From the NCBI RefSeq assembly GCF_029851875.1, contig NZ_JARKVC010000006.1, forward strand, positions 16,782-80,781: 64,000 nt of DNA, written 5' to 3'. Origin of the DNA: Actinomyces sp. GTDB lineage: Bacteria; Actinomycetota; Actinomycetes; Actinomycetales; Actinomycetaceae. The notes under the pieces were generated by a model. It made no database searches and had not been told where the DNA came from. It was given only the letters and a program-made list of their open reading frames with translations. The position numbers were made by a program, and so were the translations under genes. Positions 1 to 9,298 of the stretch are shown one piece after another (position 1 is the stretch's first letter; each line of letters begins with the position of its first letter).

Positions 1-204
1 GTCTCCGGCGCGCCGGTGCGCCTGGGGGCGAGCTCGCGCCTGGAGCCCTCCTCACCGCAGGGCACGAGGCTCACGATGGACCTGGAGCTGAGCGTGAGCG
101 TGCCGCTGATCGGGCGGACGCTGGAGGACAGGGCCATGGGGAGGGTGAGCGCGGTGGTCGCTGACGAGGAGAGGCGGGCCGCCGCCTGGCTCGCCCAGCA
201 CTGA
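1..204 (+). CDS. DUF2505 family protein, C-terminal part only
   Basis: The reading frame is open from the first base of the window, so the gene starts upstream. The last residues carry the VSVPLIG motif followed by a short helix ending in WLAQH, which is how DUF2505 proteins of actinobacteria end. The family has no established biochemical role; some members belong to the START-like fold superfamily. Only about 67 residues are visible, so domain completeness cannot be judged. It is separated by about 130 bases from the next gene and need not be cotranscribed with it. Confidence 0.6.
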   Translation, partial: VSGAPVRLGASSRLEPSSPQGTRLTMDLELSVSVPLIGRTLEDRAMGRVSAVVADEERRAAAWLAQH

Positions 205-333
205 GCCAGCGGTGACCGGATGCCAGGACGCAGCCACCGCCCGGGGCGGCCTGGCAGCCCCACCCCGCCCGCCCCGGACGAACAGGTGGGCGCGCACTGG
301 TCCTGCCGCCTCGTGCCGTGACACGATCAGGCC

Positions 334-777
334 ATGACTGACACGCCCGCCATCATCCCCCCGACCGAGACCGGCTCCGTGTGGGCCGAGCGCACCGGCA
401 CGCGCCAGTACCTGGCGCGCAACGCGCGCGGCGGCGAGGTCCGCGTGGGGACGGGACCTGGCGAGCTCTCCCCCGGTGAGCTGCTCAAGATCGCCCTGGC
501 GACCTGCAGCACCCTGTCCGCCGACCACCGCCTGGCCAAGGCCCTGGGAGAGGACTTCGAGGCCAGCGTCATCTGCACCTCGATCAGGAACGAGGAGGAA
601 GAGCGCTACTCCGACCTTGACGTCCAGATCGTCACGGACCTGTCCTCCCTGAGCCCGGAGCAGCTAGCCACCCTGCGTGAGCGCGTCGAGGGCGCCATCG
701 AGCGCGGCTGTACCGTGGGCCACACCATCAGCAAGGGCGCGGCGATCCGCCTGCACCTGCCCGGTGACGAGGACTGA
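334..777 (+). CDS. OsmC family peroxiredoxin-like protein
   Basis: A 147-residue protein of the OsmC/Ohr fold, about the usual length. The two cysteines expected of a thiol peroxidase are present: Cys58 in the LATCST stretch after a GELLKIALA helix, and Cys126 in the RGCTVGHT stretch. In the family these reduce organic or fatty-acid hydroperoxides in the cytoplasm. The spacing fits the OsmC subgroup, but separating OsmC, Ohr and YhfA types would need an alignment. It sits 10 bases upstream of the next gene, so joint transcription is plausible. Confidence 0.85.
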   Translation: MTDTPAIIPPTETGSVWAERTGTRQYLARNARGGEVRVGTGPGELSPGELLKIALATCSTLSADHRLAKALGEDFEASVICTSIRNEEEERYSDLDVQIVTDLSSLSPEQLATLRERVEGAIERGCTVGHTISKGAAIRLHLPGDED

Positions 778-787
778 GGCGCGACCC

Positions 788-1459
788 GTGGCACGTCGAC
801 CTACCGCCTTCGAGCGCGCGCTGGACAAGGCCCTGTCGATCCCGGCACGCCGTATCGAGGACAACGTCGCTCACATGCGACGCGAGCTCCCTGGATCCGA
901 CGTCGCTGAGCTGACGCGCCGCGCTGCCGACCGCTTCCGCACCGAGTCCGGCCTGACCTCCGGGGCAGTTGGCGCCTCAGCCGCCCTGCCTGCCGTGGGC
1001 ACCGGCACCGCCACCGCGCTGACGGTCGGTCAGACGGCGGTCTTCCTGGCCAGCGCGGTCAAGTACGTCCTCACCGTCGCCGAGCTGCAAGGCCTGCGCG
1101 TGATCGACCCAGACAGGCGCCGCGCCCTCGTGCTCTCCGCGCTCCTGGGGCCCGACGGCGCCGAGGCCATCCAGGGGTCGCTGGGCCTGTCCACCCTGTA
1201 CTGGGCGGCGCAGTCCCTGGCGCAGATGCCGATACCCACCGTGCGCTCCGTCAACGCCCAGCTGGTCAAGCGCCTGGCCAAGCGCGAGGCCGTGCGTGGC
1301 GGGGCCCTGGTCCTGGGCCGCCTCATCCCCTTCGGGATCGGCGCCGCCATCGGCTGGAGCGGTGGACGTGCGCTGGCTAACCAGGTCATCGAGGGCGCCC
1401 AGGCGGCGCTGGGGCCCGCGCCGTCGGACACCGACGAGATCGAGGTGATCGAGGCATGA
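788..1459 (+). CDS. small membrane-associated protein of unknown function
   Basis: A 223-residue protein starting at GTG 788. An open frame extends further upstream but overlaps the OsmC gene, so the GTG just after that stop is preferred. After a charged N-terminal helix (about residues 1-55) there is an Ala/Gly/Thr-rich hydrophobic region (about 60-105) and a second Gly/Ala-rich hydrophobic segment near the C-terminus, followed by an acidic tail. I do not recognise a family with confidence; it recalls EcsC-like or DUF697-like membrane proteins. Its TGA overlaps the thyA ATG (ATGA), so translational coupling to thymidylate synthesis genes is likely. Confidence 0.6.
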   Translation: MARRPTAFERALDKALSIPARRIEDNVAHMRRELPGSDVAELTRRAADRFRTESGLTSGAVGASAALPAVGTGTATALTVGQTAVFLASAVKYVLTVAELQGLRVIDPDRRRALVLSALLGPDGAEAIQGSLGLSTLYWAAQSLAQMPIPTVRSVNAQLVKRLAKREAVRGGALVLGRLIPFGIGAAIGWSGGRALANQVIEGAQAALGPAPSDTDEIEVIEA

Positions 1460-2343
1460 GGCCCTTGCTCCAGGGCGATCCCGCTGCCTCCACCCGCTAC
1501 CCGAGCCTGGCCAGGCTCGGCCTGCAGGCCCCGCAAGGCGTCGACGTCGCCTACGAGGAACTGCTGGCCGAGGTCCTGCTCGACGGTAGCCCCAAGAGTG
1601 ACCGGACCGGCACCGGGACCCGCTCCCTGTTCGCGCGTCAGCTGCGCTACGACCTGTCCCAGGGCTTTCCCCGCGTCACCACCAAGTTCGTGGCGATGAA
1701 GGCCGTCAAGGGCGAGCTGCTGTGGTTCCTCCAGGGCGCGAGCAACATCGGCTGGCTGCACGAGCAAGGCATCACGATCTGGGACGAGTGGGCGGACGAG
1801 CACGGCGAGCTCGGCCCGGTCTACGGCGTCCAGTGGCGCTCGTGGCCCTCACGCCAGGGGGAGGCGATCGACCAGGTCACCCGGCTGATCCACACCCTGC
1901 GACACGACCCGGACTCGCGCCGGATGATGGTCTCGGCCTGGAACGTCAGCGAGCTGGACGCGATGGCGCTGGCTCCCTGCCACGCCTTCTTCCAGTGCTA
2001 CGTCGCTGACGGCCGCCTGAGCCTGCAGGTCTACCAGCGCAGCGCCGACCTCTTCCTCGGGGTCCCCTTCAACATCGCCTCCTACGCCCTGCTCACCCAC
2101 ATGCTGGCCCAGCAGGCCGCTCTGGAGCCCGGGGAGCTGGTGTGGACCGGGGGCGACTGCCACGTCTACGACAACCACGTCGCTCAGGTGCGCGAGCAGC
2201 TGGCCCGCGTGCCCCAGGCCTACGCCTTTCCCACCCTGAGACTGCGCCACGCCGAGTCCATCGACTCCTACACGATGGAGGACATCGACGCCTCGGCGGG
2301 CTACCAGCACCACCCGGCGATCAAGGCTCCGGTGGCGGTATGA
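1456..2343 (+). CDS. thyA: thymidylate synthase
   Basis: Catalyses methylation of dUMP to dTMP using 5,10-methylenetetrahydrofolate, producing dihydrofolate. The 295-residue product is about 30 residues longer than the E. coli enzyme, the excess being an N-terminal extension before the DRTGTGT loop (residues 49-55). The catalytic cysteine is Cys175 in APCHAFFQ, the phosphate-binding arginine pair is Arg155-Arg156, and the [13 protein letters not shown] substrate-binding block is intact. It overlaps by four bases both the gene upstream and folA downstream, a typical coupling because the next enzyme recycles the dihydrofolate made here. Confidence 0.97.
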   Translation: MRPLLQGDPAASTRYPSLARLGLQAPQGVDVAYEELLAEVLLDGSPKSDRTGTGTRSLFARQLRYDLSQGFPRVTTKFVAMKAVKGELLWFLQGASNIGWLHEQGITIWDEWADEHGELGPVYGVQWRSWPSRQGEAIDQVTRLIHTLRHDPDSRRMMVSAWNVSELDAMALAPCHAFFQCYVADGRLSLQVYQRSADLFLGVPFNIASYALLTHMLAQQAALEPGELVWTGGDCHVYDNHVAQVREQLARVPQAYAFPTLRLRHAESIDSYTMEDIDASAGYQHHPAIKAPVAV

Positions 2344-2945
2344 GCGGCGTCGGCGCGGTCTGGGCCCAGGACTCCCACGGCCTGCTGGGCGCGGACGGCA
2401 AGATGCTGTGGCGCGTCCCGGCTGACTTCCGTCACTTCAAGGCCACGACCCTGGGCAGCGTCGTCATCATGGGGCGCACGACCTGGGAGTCGATCGGTGC
2501 CGCGCTGCCCGGCCGCGCCAGCATCGTGCTCACCCGCCAGCCCGGGTGGACGGCGCCTGGCGCCGTCGTCGCCGGAAGGCTGGACCAGGCTCTGGGGCTG
2601 GGAGGGAGCCTGCTTGAGGGCCTCGGTCCGGACCCGCGTGAGGAGGCCGTGCACGCCCTGCCGCGGCTGTGGGTGATCGGCGGCGGCAGCGTGTACGCCC
2701 AGGCGCTGGCAGCGGGTTGCGTGGACGAGCTGGTCATCAGCGTCCTTGACCTCGACGCCGCCGAGCGTGCCCGCCAGCGGGGACTGGCGCGCACCCAGCT
2801 CGTCCACGCCCCGCGTATCGACCCGGTCTCCTGGCACCTGAGGGGAGCCGAGGAGCCGGGATCGGTGAGCGACCCGCCGGGCACGTGGCGCCCGGTCTCC
2901 GGTGACGCACGGTGGCGCGTGGACCACTGGCGGCGCTGTTCCTGA
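2340..2945 (+). CDS. folA: dihydrofolate reductase
   Basis: Reduces dihydrofolate to tetrahydrofolate with NADPH. The 201-residue product is about 40 residues longer than most bacterial enzymes, with the extra length in a loop after the [11 protein letters not shown] block and in a hydrophilic C-terminal tail. The start ATG overlaps the thyA stop (ATGA). Conserved features include GLLGADGKM, an acid in [18 protein letters not shown] and WVIGGGSVY. One departure is a Leu in KMLW where most homologues have Pro before the Trp. This lies at the substrate cleft and could affect antifolate binding, but that is inference. Confidence 0.95.
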   Translation: MSGVGAVWAQDSHGLLGADGKMLWRVPADFRHFKATTLGSVVIMGRTTWESIGAALPGRASIVLTRQPGWTAPGAVVAGRLDQALGLGGSLLEGLGPDPREEAVHALPRLWVIGGGSVYAQALAAGCVDELVISVLDLDAAERARQRGLARTQLVHAPRIDPVSWHLRGAEEPGSVSDPPGTWRPVSGDARWRVDHWRRCS

Positions 2946-2972
2946 GCACCCGCCCAGCTTGACGCCCTGCCG

Positions 2973-4301
2973 GTGATGGACGAGGGTGGCGCGGTGCCCC
3001 AGACCACCCCGCCGTCCTCCTCCCAGCCACACTCGCTGGCCGCTTCGGCGACGCTACGCGCCCTGCTCGTCATCGTCCTGCTGACCTACGTGGCCCAGAA
3101 CATGCTCAACGTCTCCATCGCGCCTCTGTCCCGGGCCCTGGACCTGGCCGAGTGGGTGGTTGGGCTGGCGGTCTCCGCAGCAGCGCTGTTCGTCACGCTG
3201 CTCTCCCAGTTCTGGGGACGGCGCTCGGTGGCCTGGGGACGACGGCGGGTGCTGCTGACCTCCCTCGGCCTCGCCCTGGTGGCCGGGAGCCTGTTCAGCG
3301 CGGCGGTCGCGCTGCGCTCGGCGGGACTGGTAGGCGCGGTGGCGGCCTCCGCCGCGATCGTGGCGGCACGCGGCCCCTTCTTCGGCTCGGCGGTGGCCGC
3401 TATCCCACCGACCGGGCAGGCACTCATCGCTGAGATCACGCCTGACGAGGCCAGCCGTGTCAGAGGGATGGCCGCCTTCTCCGGCTCGGTCCAGCTCTCC
3501 ATCATGATCGGCTCGGTGGTCTCCTCTGCCTTGGCGGCCTGGTGGATCTTCGCTCCGGTCCACGCCACGCCGTGGTTCGTCCTCATCGCCCTGGTCGTGG
3601 CCTGGCTCTGGGTACCTCGCGACGGCGGTGCGGTGACTGCCACTCGTAGCCTGCGGGGCAGGCCCGCGGGCGCCGACGACGCCAGCGCCGGGGCCGACCG
3701 CGCCCTGCCTCCCCGGGTCTCCTGGTTCGATCCGCGTATCACCGCCTGGATCGGCGCGGGCCTGGGCACCTTCTTCACGGCCGGGGTCGTCCAGATCACC
3801 ATGGGGTTCCTGGTCCAGGACCGCCTGGCTCTGCCGGCCCAGACCGCGGTGTCGGTGACCGGGCTCATGCTGCTGGCCAACGCTGGCGGTGCCATGACCA
3901 CCCAACTGCTGGTGGTACCTCGTCTGCGGTGGTCCCCGCCGCGCCTGCTGCGTGCCGGGACGCTGCTGGGGCTGGTTGCGCTCATCGCACTGGCCGCGGC
4001 ACCGTCGGCCTGGGTGCTGGCGGTCTCAACCTTCGCGCTCGGGGTCTCCTCAGGACTGAGCGGGCCGGGTTTTAGTGCTGGCGGGTCGCTCGCTGTCAGC
4101 GCAGCCGAGCAGGGTGGCGTGGCCGGGGTGCTCAACGCGACCGGCTCGATGACGTGGATCGTCGCCCCGGTCACGGCGACGGCGCTCTACGGCTGGCAAC
4201 CGCTGGCCCCCTTCGTCCTGGCCCTGGTGGTGCTGGCCGTCTCGACGTTCCTGGCCTGGAGCCGGCTGGGGCGCCCTTCCCGCCGTCCGCAGATCGGCTG
4301 A
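2973..4301 (+). CDS. major facilitator superfamily transporter
   Basis: A 442-residue integral membrane protein with about twelve hydrophobic segments and a hydrophilic central loop (about residues 220-250) between the two six-helix halves, as in MFS drug or siderophore exporters. The GRRSVAWGRRRV loop between helices 2 and 3 matches the MFS signature region. The substrate cannot be told from sequence. Starts at GTG 2973 or ATG 2976 lack a strong ribosome site, while GTG 2994 follows a GAGGG; the N-terminus is therefore uncertain by seven residues. It lies 27 bases after folA and may be read through from it. Confidence 0.85.
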   Translation: MMDEGGAVPQTTPPSSSQPHSLAASATLRALLVIVLLTYVAQNMLNVSIAPLSRALDLAEWVVGLAVSAAALFVTLLSQFWGRRSVAWGRRRVLLTSLGLALVAGSLFSAAVALRSAGLVGAVAASAAIVAARGPFFGSAVAAIPPTGQALIAEITPDEASRVRGMAAFSGSVQLSIMIGSVVSSALAAWWIFAPVHATPWFVLIALVVAWLWVPRDGGAVTATRSLRGRPAGADDASAGADRALPPRVSWFDPRITAWIGAGLGTFFTAGVVQITMGFLVQDRLALPAQTAVSVTGLMLLANAGGAMTTQLLVVPRLRWSPPRLLRAGTLLGLVALIALAAAPSAWVLAVSTFALGVSSGLSGPGFSAGGSLAVSAAEQGGVAGVLNATGSMTWIVAPVTATALYGWQPLAPFVLALVVLAVSTFLAWSRLGRPSRRPQIG

Positions 4302-4320
4302 GGAGCACGTCCACCGCACC

Positions 4321-5337
4321 TCAGGAGACGATCCCCTGGGCCGCCAGCCACTGCGCTGCGATCGTTGCCGAGTCCAGCTGCTCGGCCGTTGATCGCTTGT
4401 TGAGCGCCTGCAGCTCCGGAGTCGTCAGCCGTGCCTGCACGGCGTTGACAGCCTCTACCGCGCGCTCGTCCAGGGAGGAGGAGACCAGCGGGACAACGTG
4501 CTGGGGCAGGATGAGCCCCTGCGGGTCCTCCAGGACCACGAGGTCGTGATCCGCGATCGCAGGGTCGGAGGTGTAGATGTCAGCGACATCGACGTCCCCG
4601 TCAAGCAGGGCCTTGACGGTCAGCGGGCCGCCAGAGTCCTCCACCGGCGTGACGCTGGCGTCCACGCCGTAGACCCTCTTGACACCCTCAGGTCCGTAGG
4701 GGCGGGTGGCGAACTCAGAGCTGGCGGCCACGCGCACCGTCCGCCCCAGGTTCCTCAGGTCTGCGACTGTGGTCAGTGAGTGCTCCTGGGCGCTGGCGCG
4801 GGTGACGGTGTAGGAGTCCTGGTCCGTGGCATCGGCCGTCTCCAGCACCTGCAGCCCCGCAGGAAGGACCTGGCTCAAGGCGTCACGAAGCGACTGCGCG
4901 TCGGCGGCTGTGGCCTGTGAGTCATAGACCTGCAGGAGGTTGCCGTCGTACTCGGGCATGACGTCGATCGTGCCTGCGACGAGCTCGGGCAGGTAGATCT
5001 CCCTCTGACCGATCTGGAACTGACGCGTCACGCTCAGCCCTGCGTGCTCGATCACCTGCGCGTAGAGCTCAGCAATGATCTCGTTGGAGTAGTACTGCTG
5101 GCTGCCGACGACGACCGCTCCGGCGCTGGCGGAGGCAGCCTGGGAGCCGGAGCCAGAGCCTGCACGCTCGGCAAAGGGGTCGCTCTGCCTCGTGCAGGCC
5201 GCCAGAGCCCCGGCCACGGCCAGGAGGCCTCCAGCAGCCAGGAGGCTGCGCCGCGGCACCCGACGGCCCGGATGCTGGGAGAGACCGTCCGGCCCTGGGA
5301 CGCAGTGGGTGGTCATCGCGCTGTCTCCTGCCATCAT
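4321..5337 (-). CDS. osmoprotectant (glycine betaine/choline type) ABC transporter substrate-binding lipoprotein
   Basis: A 338-residue protein with a twin-arginine-like PRRSLLAAGG segment and a lipobox ending ALAAC (Cys48), so it should be a lipid-anchored extracellular binding protein. The mature part (VVGSQQYYSNEIIAELYAQ, then MPEYDGNLL) is typical of the OpuAC/OpuCC quaternary-ammonium-binding family. It is the last gene of a four-gene minus-strand operon and overlaps the upstream permease stop by four bases. An alternative start at 5316 has a better-spaced AGGAG. See the note on the first gene of the operon: the whole unit may lack its native promoter. Confidence 0.88.
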   Translation of the reverse strand: MMAGDSAMTTHCVPGPDGLSQHPGRRVPRRSLLAAGGLLAVAGALAACTRQSDPFAERAGSGSGSQAASASAGAVVVGSQQYYSNEIIAELYAQVIEHAGLSVTRQFQIGQREIYLPELVAGTIDVMPEYDGNLLQVYDSQATAADAQSLRDALSQVLPAGLQVLETADATDQDSYTVTRASAQEHSLTTVADLRNLGRTVRVAASSEFATRPYGPEGVKRVYGVDASVTPVEDSGGPLTVKALLDGDVDVADIYTSDPAIADHDLVVLEDPQGLILPQHVVPLVSSSLDERAVEAVNAVQARLTTPELQALNKRSTAEQLDSATIAAQWLAAQGIVS

Positions 5338-6020
5338 GCGCTCTCCTGGTGGTCATGGGGGCGGCGGACGCCCGCTGGCGTGAGGAGCCGCCCGAGAAGG
5401 ACGAAGAGAGTCTCACTGGCCAGAGCCACGGCGGTCACCAGCAGCGCTGAGGCCAGCATCATGGGGTAGTCCTGGGTCTTGAGACCAAGGAACATCAGGC
5501 GGCCCAGGCCGCCAGCACCGGTGTACGCGGCAAGCGTGGCGGTGGCGACCACCTGGAGGCTGGCAGAGCGCAGGCCCGCTACCAGCAGCGGGGCGCCCAG
5601 AGGAAGCTCCACGCTTGTCAGGACCTGAAGCTCGCTCATCCCGCTGGCCCGTGCGCCATCGACAGCCTCACGGCTGGCCGATCCCACAGCCGTGTAGGCA
5701 CCGGTCAGGACGCTAGGCAGCACCAGGACGACCAGGGCGATCAGGGGCGCAGCGAGACCGATGCCCAGAGTCAGGGCGAGCAGGGTGATCAGCCCCAGGG
5801 TCGGCAGAGCACGAGCGGCTCCGGACAGACCTGTCAGCAGGTCCCGGCCTCGGCCGCTGTGGCCGGCCCACCACCCCACGGGCACGCCAAGCAGGCTGGC
5901 GAGTGCCAGCGCGGCCAACGTGTAGCCCACGTGCTGGCGCAGCAGCGTCGCGATGCTCAGGGGGCCGGACCAGTGGGCCGGGTCGGTGAGATAGGCCAGT
6001 GCCTGGAGAAGGTGGCTCAT
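5334..6020 (-). CDS. osmoprotectant ABC transporter permease
   Basis: A 228-residue inner-membrane permease of the OpuBB/OpuCD (ProW-like) type with about five or six transmembrane segments. The start at ATG 6020 follows GGGGAGCGC and overlaps the stop of the upstream permease (ATGA); a longer in-frame extension to 6077 would overlap that gene and is rejected. The EAA-like loop with DGARASGMSELQVLTSVELP contacts the ATPase. It works with the second permease, the ATPase and the binding protein to import compatible solutes. Confidence 0.88.
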   Translation of the reverse strand: MSHLLQALAYLTDPAHWSGPLSIATLLRQHVGYTLAALALASLLGVPVGWWAGHSGRGRDLLTGLSGAARALPTLGLITLLALTLGIGLAAPLIALVVLVLPSVLTGAYTAVGSASREAVDGARASGMSELQVLTSVELPLGAPLLVAGLRSASLQVVATATLAAYTGAGGLGRLMFLGLKTQDYPMMLASALLVTAVALASETLFVLLGRLLTPAGVRRPHDHQESA

Positions 6021-6709
6021 GCGCTCCCCACCCCGTTCCTCGTTCCCGGTACCAGGCGCCGACGCGCGCGCTGGCACGGGCGCCTGGTCCAGGGCATGAT
6101 CAGCCGGCCCACGAGGACCAGCAGAGCATCCAGGACGAGGGCGAGCATCGCCGTCGTGACGATGCCAGCGAGGATCTCAGCGCCCAGCCCTCGCTGGAAG
6201 CCGTCAGTGAAGAGCAGCCCGAGGCTGCGCACGCCCAGGACCGCGCCGACCGTGGTCAGGGAGACCGTCGAGACGCACACGACCCGCACACCTGCCAGGA
6301 TCGTGGGGCCGGCCAGCGCCAGCTCGACCGTGAGCAGCCTGGACAGCGGAGCGGTGCCCATGGCCGTGGCCGCGTCCAGGACCGGAGGATCCACGCTCTC
6401 CAGGGCCTCGACGCTCACGGGCACCAGCAGGGCGAGCCCGTAGAGGGTCAGGGCGACGACGACGTTGGCCGCGTCCCGGATGCCGGTACCCAGCACCGCG
6501 GGCAGGACGACGAAGAGTGCGAGCGAGGGTAGGGCGTACAGCAACGATGCCCCCGTCACGAGCGCGGCACGCAGCCACCGCACCTTCTGGGCGAGCCGGG
6601 CGACCGGCAGCGCCAGGAGCAGGCTCAGGGTGACAGCCGGCACCACCTGGAGCAGGTGCGCCACCAGATAGCCCGCGATGAGAGGCAGGTGGCTCAGGAC
6701 CCAGCTCAT
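6017..6709 (-). CDS. osmoprotectant ABC transporter permease
   Basis: A 230-residue permease paralogous to its downstream neighbour, with hydrophobic segments throughout and the loop VLDAATAMGTAPLSRLLTVELALA that couples to the ATPase. It overlaps the ATPase gene stop and the next permease start by four bases each, so the unit is translationally coupled. Two unequal permeases are the normal arrangement of Opu-type quaternary-amine importers. Confidence 0.88.
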   Translation of the reverse strand: MSWVLSHLPLIAGYLVAHLLQVVPAVTLSLLLALPVARLAQKVRWLRAALVTGASLLYALPSLALFVVLPAVLGTGIRDAANVVVALTLYGLALLVPVSVEALESVDPPVLDAATAMGTAPLSRLLTVELALAGPTILAGVRVVCVSTVSLTTVGAVLGVRSLGLLFTDGFQRGLGAEILAGIVTTAMLALVLDALLVLVGRLIMPWTRRPCQRARRRLVPGTRNGVGSA

Positions 6710-7629
6710 GCGCGAGGCCCCGGGTCGCTCGTGGCAAGGCGGCCGGAGCCGGGTCGTGAGGCCGCTGACGTCTTGTCCGTGGCCAGCAGCCCGACCGCAC
6801 GTCCTGCCGCGTCCACGGCCACCGTGCCGCAGACGCGCTCCTCCAGGTGCAGGTGCCGGTCAGCCTCGTCCAGTCCGAGGAAGCGGACCACGAAGTCGTC
6901 AGCAGGGTCGGCCAGCAGCTCTGCCCCGCTGCCACGCTGAGCGATCTGGGCCCCCTCGCGCAGGAGAATGATCTCGTCCCCCAGGGCCAGGGCCTCGTTG
7001 ACGTCGTGGGTGACGAAGAGGACGGTCTTGGCGAGGCTGGCCTGGAGCGCGCGCATCTCACGCTGCAGGTCGCGGCGCACCAGCGGGTCGACCGCCCCGA
7101 AGGGCTCGTCCATGAGGAGAAGCCCCGGGTCGGCGGCCAGCGCCCGGGCGACGCCGACGCGCTGAGCCTGGCCGCCAGAGAGCTCATGGGGGTAGCGCCG
7201 GGCGAGCTGAGGTGACAGACCGAGCACGTCCATGAGCTCTTCGGCACGCTGGCGCGCCTGCGCCGTACCGACCCCGTTGAGACGGGGCACGAGGGCGATG
7301 TTGTCGATGACCCGGCGGTGGGGCAGCAGACCGGCGCTCTGCATGACGTAGCCGATCGAACGACGCAGGGCGACCGGGTCGCGGTCAGCGACGTCAACGC
7401 CGTCGACCAGCACGCGTCCGCTGGTGGGCTGAACCATCCGGTTGACCATCCGCAGGAGCGTGGTCTTACCACAGCCTGAGGTCCCAAGCAGGACCGTCGT
7501 CATCCCCGGGGCCAGGGTCGCGCTGAAGGAGCTGACGGCGGCGTGCTCAGTACCCGAGCCTGGGTAGCGCTTGGTGACCGAGTCGAAGGTCAGCGACGGC
7601 GCCTGGGCTCGCGCGGCAGGCTGACCATT
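6706..7629 (-). CDS. osmoprotectant ABC transporter ATP-binding protein, start codon missing
   Basis: The ATPase of the importer, with Walker A GTSGCGKTT, the signature LSGGQAQRVG, Walker B LLLMDEPFGAVD and a CBS-like C-terminal region. Homology continues upstream of the first ATG (7503), which lies immediately before Walker A. The frame encodes the usual N-terminal strand (LTFDSVTKRYPG) back to about 7595, yet between that point and an in-frame TGA at 7632-7630 there is no ATG, GTG or TTG. An ATG at 7628 is one frame off. The gene therefore seems to have lost its 5' end and promoter where it meets a truncated PadR gene. A start at CTG, a one-base error or loss of function are alternatives. 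Confidence 0.75.
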   Translation of the reverse strand, partial: NGQPAARAQAPSLTFDSVTKRYPGSGTEHAAVSSFSATLAPGMTTVLLGTSGCGKTTLLRMVNRMVQPTSGRVLVDGVDVADRDPVALRRSIGYVMQSAGLLPHRRVIDNIALVPRLNGVGTAQARQRAEELMDVLGLSPQLARRYPHELSGGQAQRVGVARALAADPGLLLMDEPFGAVDPLVRRDLQREMRALQASLAKTVLFVTHDVNEALALGDEIILLREGAQIAQRGSGAELLADPADDFVVRFLGLDEADRHLHLEERVCGTVAVDAAGRAVGLLATDKTSAASRPGSGRLATSDPGPRA

Positions 7630-8134
7630 TCACGGCCACGAGCTACGCCGCAGGCTCCTGGAGCTGTCCGGCCCCGGCGCGCGCGTGTCAGACGGCACGC
7701 TCTACCCCGCCCTGGCACGGCTGGAGCGCGCTGGTCTGGTCACGCGCGACACCCGCGCTGGAGCCCGCGGCCGCTCCAAGCAGGTGGTGCACCTGACCGA
7801 GGCTGGCCGCGAGCGCTTGCACGCGCTGCTGCGCGAGGCCTCCGGACCCGACATCGAGTCCACGCCTCGTTTCATGATGATCTTGGCCTTTCTCTCCCAC
7901 CTGCCCGACGCCGAGCAGCGCGAGGCCGTCCTGCGCCGTCGCCTTGCCGCCCTGGAGACCGCGCCCGCCTTCTTCGTCGACAACGGCACCCCACGCCGCC
8001 TGTCCCAGGAGAGCGACCCGTACCGCCGCGGCATGCTGGTCACCGCCAGCGCCGCGCGCCGGGCGGAGATGGCCTGGCTGCACGAGCAGCTTGACGGCCA
8101 CGAGGTCGCTGCCGCACCGATGACCAGGGCCTGA
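7625..8134 (+). pseudogene. PadR family transcriptional regulator, N-terminus missing
   Basis: From 7625 the plus strand reads into a PadR winged-helix sequence (HGHELRRRLLEL, then RVSDGTLYPALARLERAGLV) followed by the helical PadR C-terminal dimerisation domain. The codon before it is TGA (7622-7624), and the roughly 15-20 residues that normally open the domain are absent. About 169 residues remain, with no start until GTG 7685, which would delete the first helix of the DNA-binding domain. It lies head to head with the beheaded ATPase gene, sharing the same breakpoint. Probably non-functional unless the junction is an assembly error. Confidence 0.7.
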
Positions 8135-8162
8135 GCCCACGCCCATGCCAGAGGAGACCACC

Positions 8163-9161
8163 GTGCCACACGCACCCGCCACCATGAGCGCTGTCGTCCT
8201 GAGCGCTCCCGGGATCGAGAACCTGCGCCTGACCACCCTGCCGGTCCCCAGCACCCGTCCGGGCTGGGTGCGGATCAAGGTCATGGCCTTCGGAATGAAC
8301 CGCAGCGAGTACCACTCGGTGACGGGCCAGGCTGAGGGGATGACCTACCCGCGCGTACTCGGCATCGAGGCGGTCGGTGTCGTCGACGCCGACCCCGACG
8401 GACTGCTCACGACGGGCACGCAGGTCGCCACGATGATGGGAGGAATGGGCCGGGCCTTCGACGGCGGCTACGCCCAGTACGTCACCGTCCCGCGCCACCA
8501 GGTACTTCCCTTTCGCTCCCACCTGCCCTGGGAAGTGATCGGCTCGCTACCCGAGACCCTGCAGACGGCCTATGGCTCGCTGACCACCGGGCTGGGACTG
8601 ACCGGACCCAGGGCGCAGGGCACGGTGCTCGTGCGTGGAGGGACCTCCGCGCTGGGGCTGGCCACTGCGGCGCTCGCGCGCAGCTGGGGGCTGCGGGTGC
8701 TGGCGACCTCCAGGCGGAGCGAGGGCGTCGATCTCCTCCGTTCCCGCGGCACCGAGGCCCTGCTGGACGACGGGGAGGTCGCGTCGCAGGTGCAGGCACT
8801 GGCACCCGGTGGGGTCGACGGCGTCGTGGAGCTGGTAGGGGTGCCCACCTTGCGCGACTCCTTGCGCGCAACCGCCACCGGCGGCACCGTCTGCTTCACC
8901 GGCATGCTCTCAGACTCCTGGACGGTCCCGACCTTCTACCCGATGGACTGGATCCCCAACGGGGTCCGGCTCACCGCCTACTCAGGTCAGGCCGCCGACC
9001 TTCCCGCCACCGAGCTGCAACGGGTGCTCACCCAGGTCGAGGACGGGAAGCTGGACCTGGTACCGGTACACACCTACCGCCTCAGCCAGGTCGTGCAGGC
9101 GCAGCAGGACATGGCAGCGGGCACTCGCACCGGCAAGCTCGTCGGGCTGCCCTGGCACTAG
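8163..9161 (+). CDS. MDR superfamily zinc-type alcohol dehydrogenase/quinone oxidoreductase
   Basis: A medium-chain dehydrogenase/reductase of 332 residues with an N-terminal GroES-like domain and a Rossmann domain opening VLVRGGTSALGLATAALA. It lacks the cysteine cluster of a structural zinc and resembles NADPH-dependent quinone or enone reductases. GTG 8163 is chosen because GAGGAG lies six bases upstream; an in-frame ATG at 8145 would add six residues. It begins 28 bases after the PadR remnant, which may once have controlled it together with the genes beyond the breakpoint. Confidence 0.85.
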   Translation: MPHAPATMSAVVLSAPGIENLRLTTLPVPSTRPGWVRIKVMAFGMNRSEYHSVTGQAEGMTYPRVLGIEAVGVVDADPDGLLTTGTQVATMMGGMGRAFDGGYAQYVTVPRHQVLPFRSHLPWEVIGSLPETLQTAYGSLTTGLGLTGPRAQGTVLVRGGTSALGLATAALARSWGLRVLATSRRSEGVDLLRSRGTEALLDDGEVASQVQALAPGGVDGVVELVGVPTLRDSLRATATGGTVCFTGMLSDSWTVPTFYPMDWIPNGVRLTAYSGQAADLPATELQRVLTQVEDGKLDLVPVHTYRLSQVVQAQQDMAAGTRTGKLVGLPWH

Positions 9162-9298
9162 CGGGGCGCGCTCCTGCCTGCTGGCTCATACCGGTGCACC
9201 GAGTGACAGCGGCGAGGGAGGAGACCTGCGCGACATCCTGGGCGCGGGTGAGAGCTTGGCGACCTTCGTAGTGGCGCAGATCCTCCTGCCTGGCCGCC

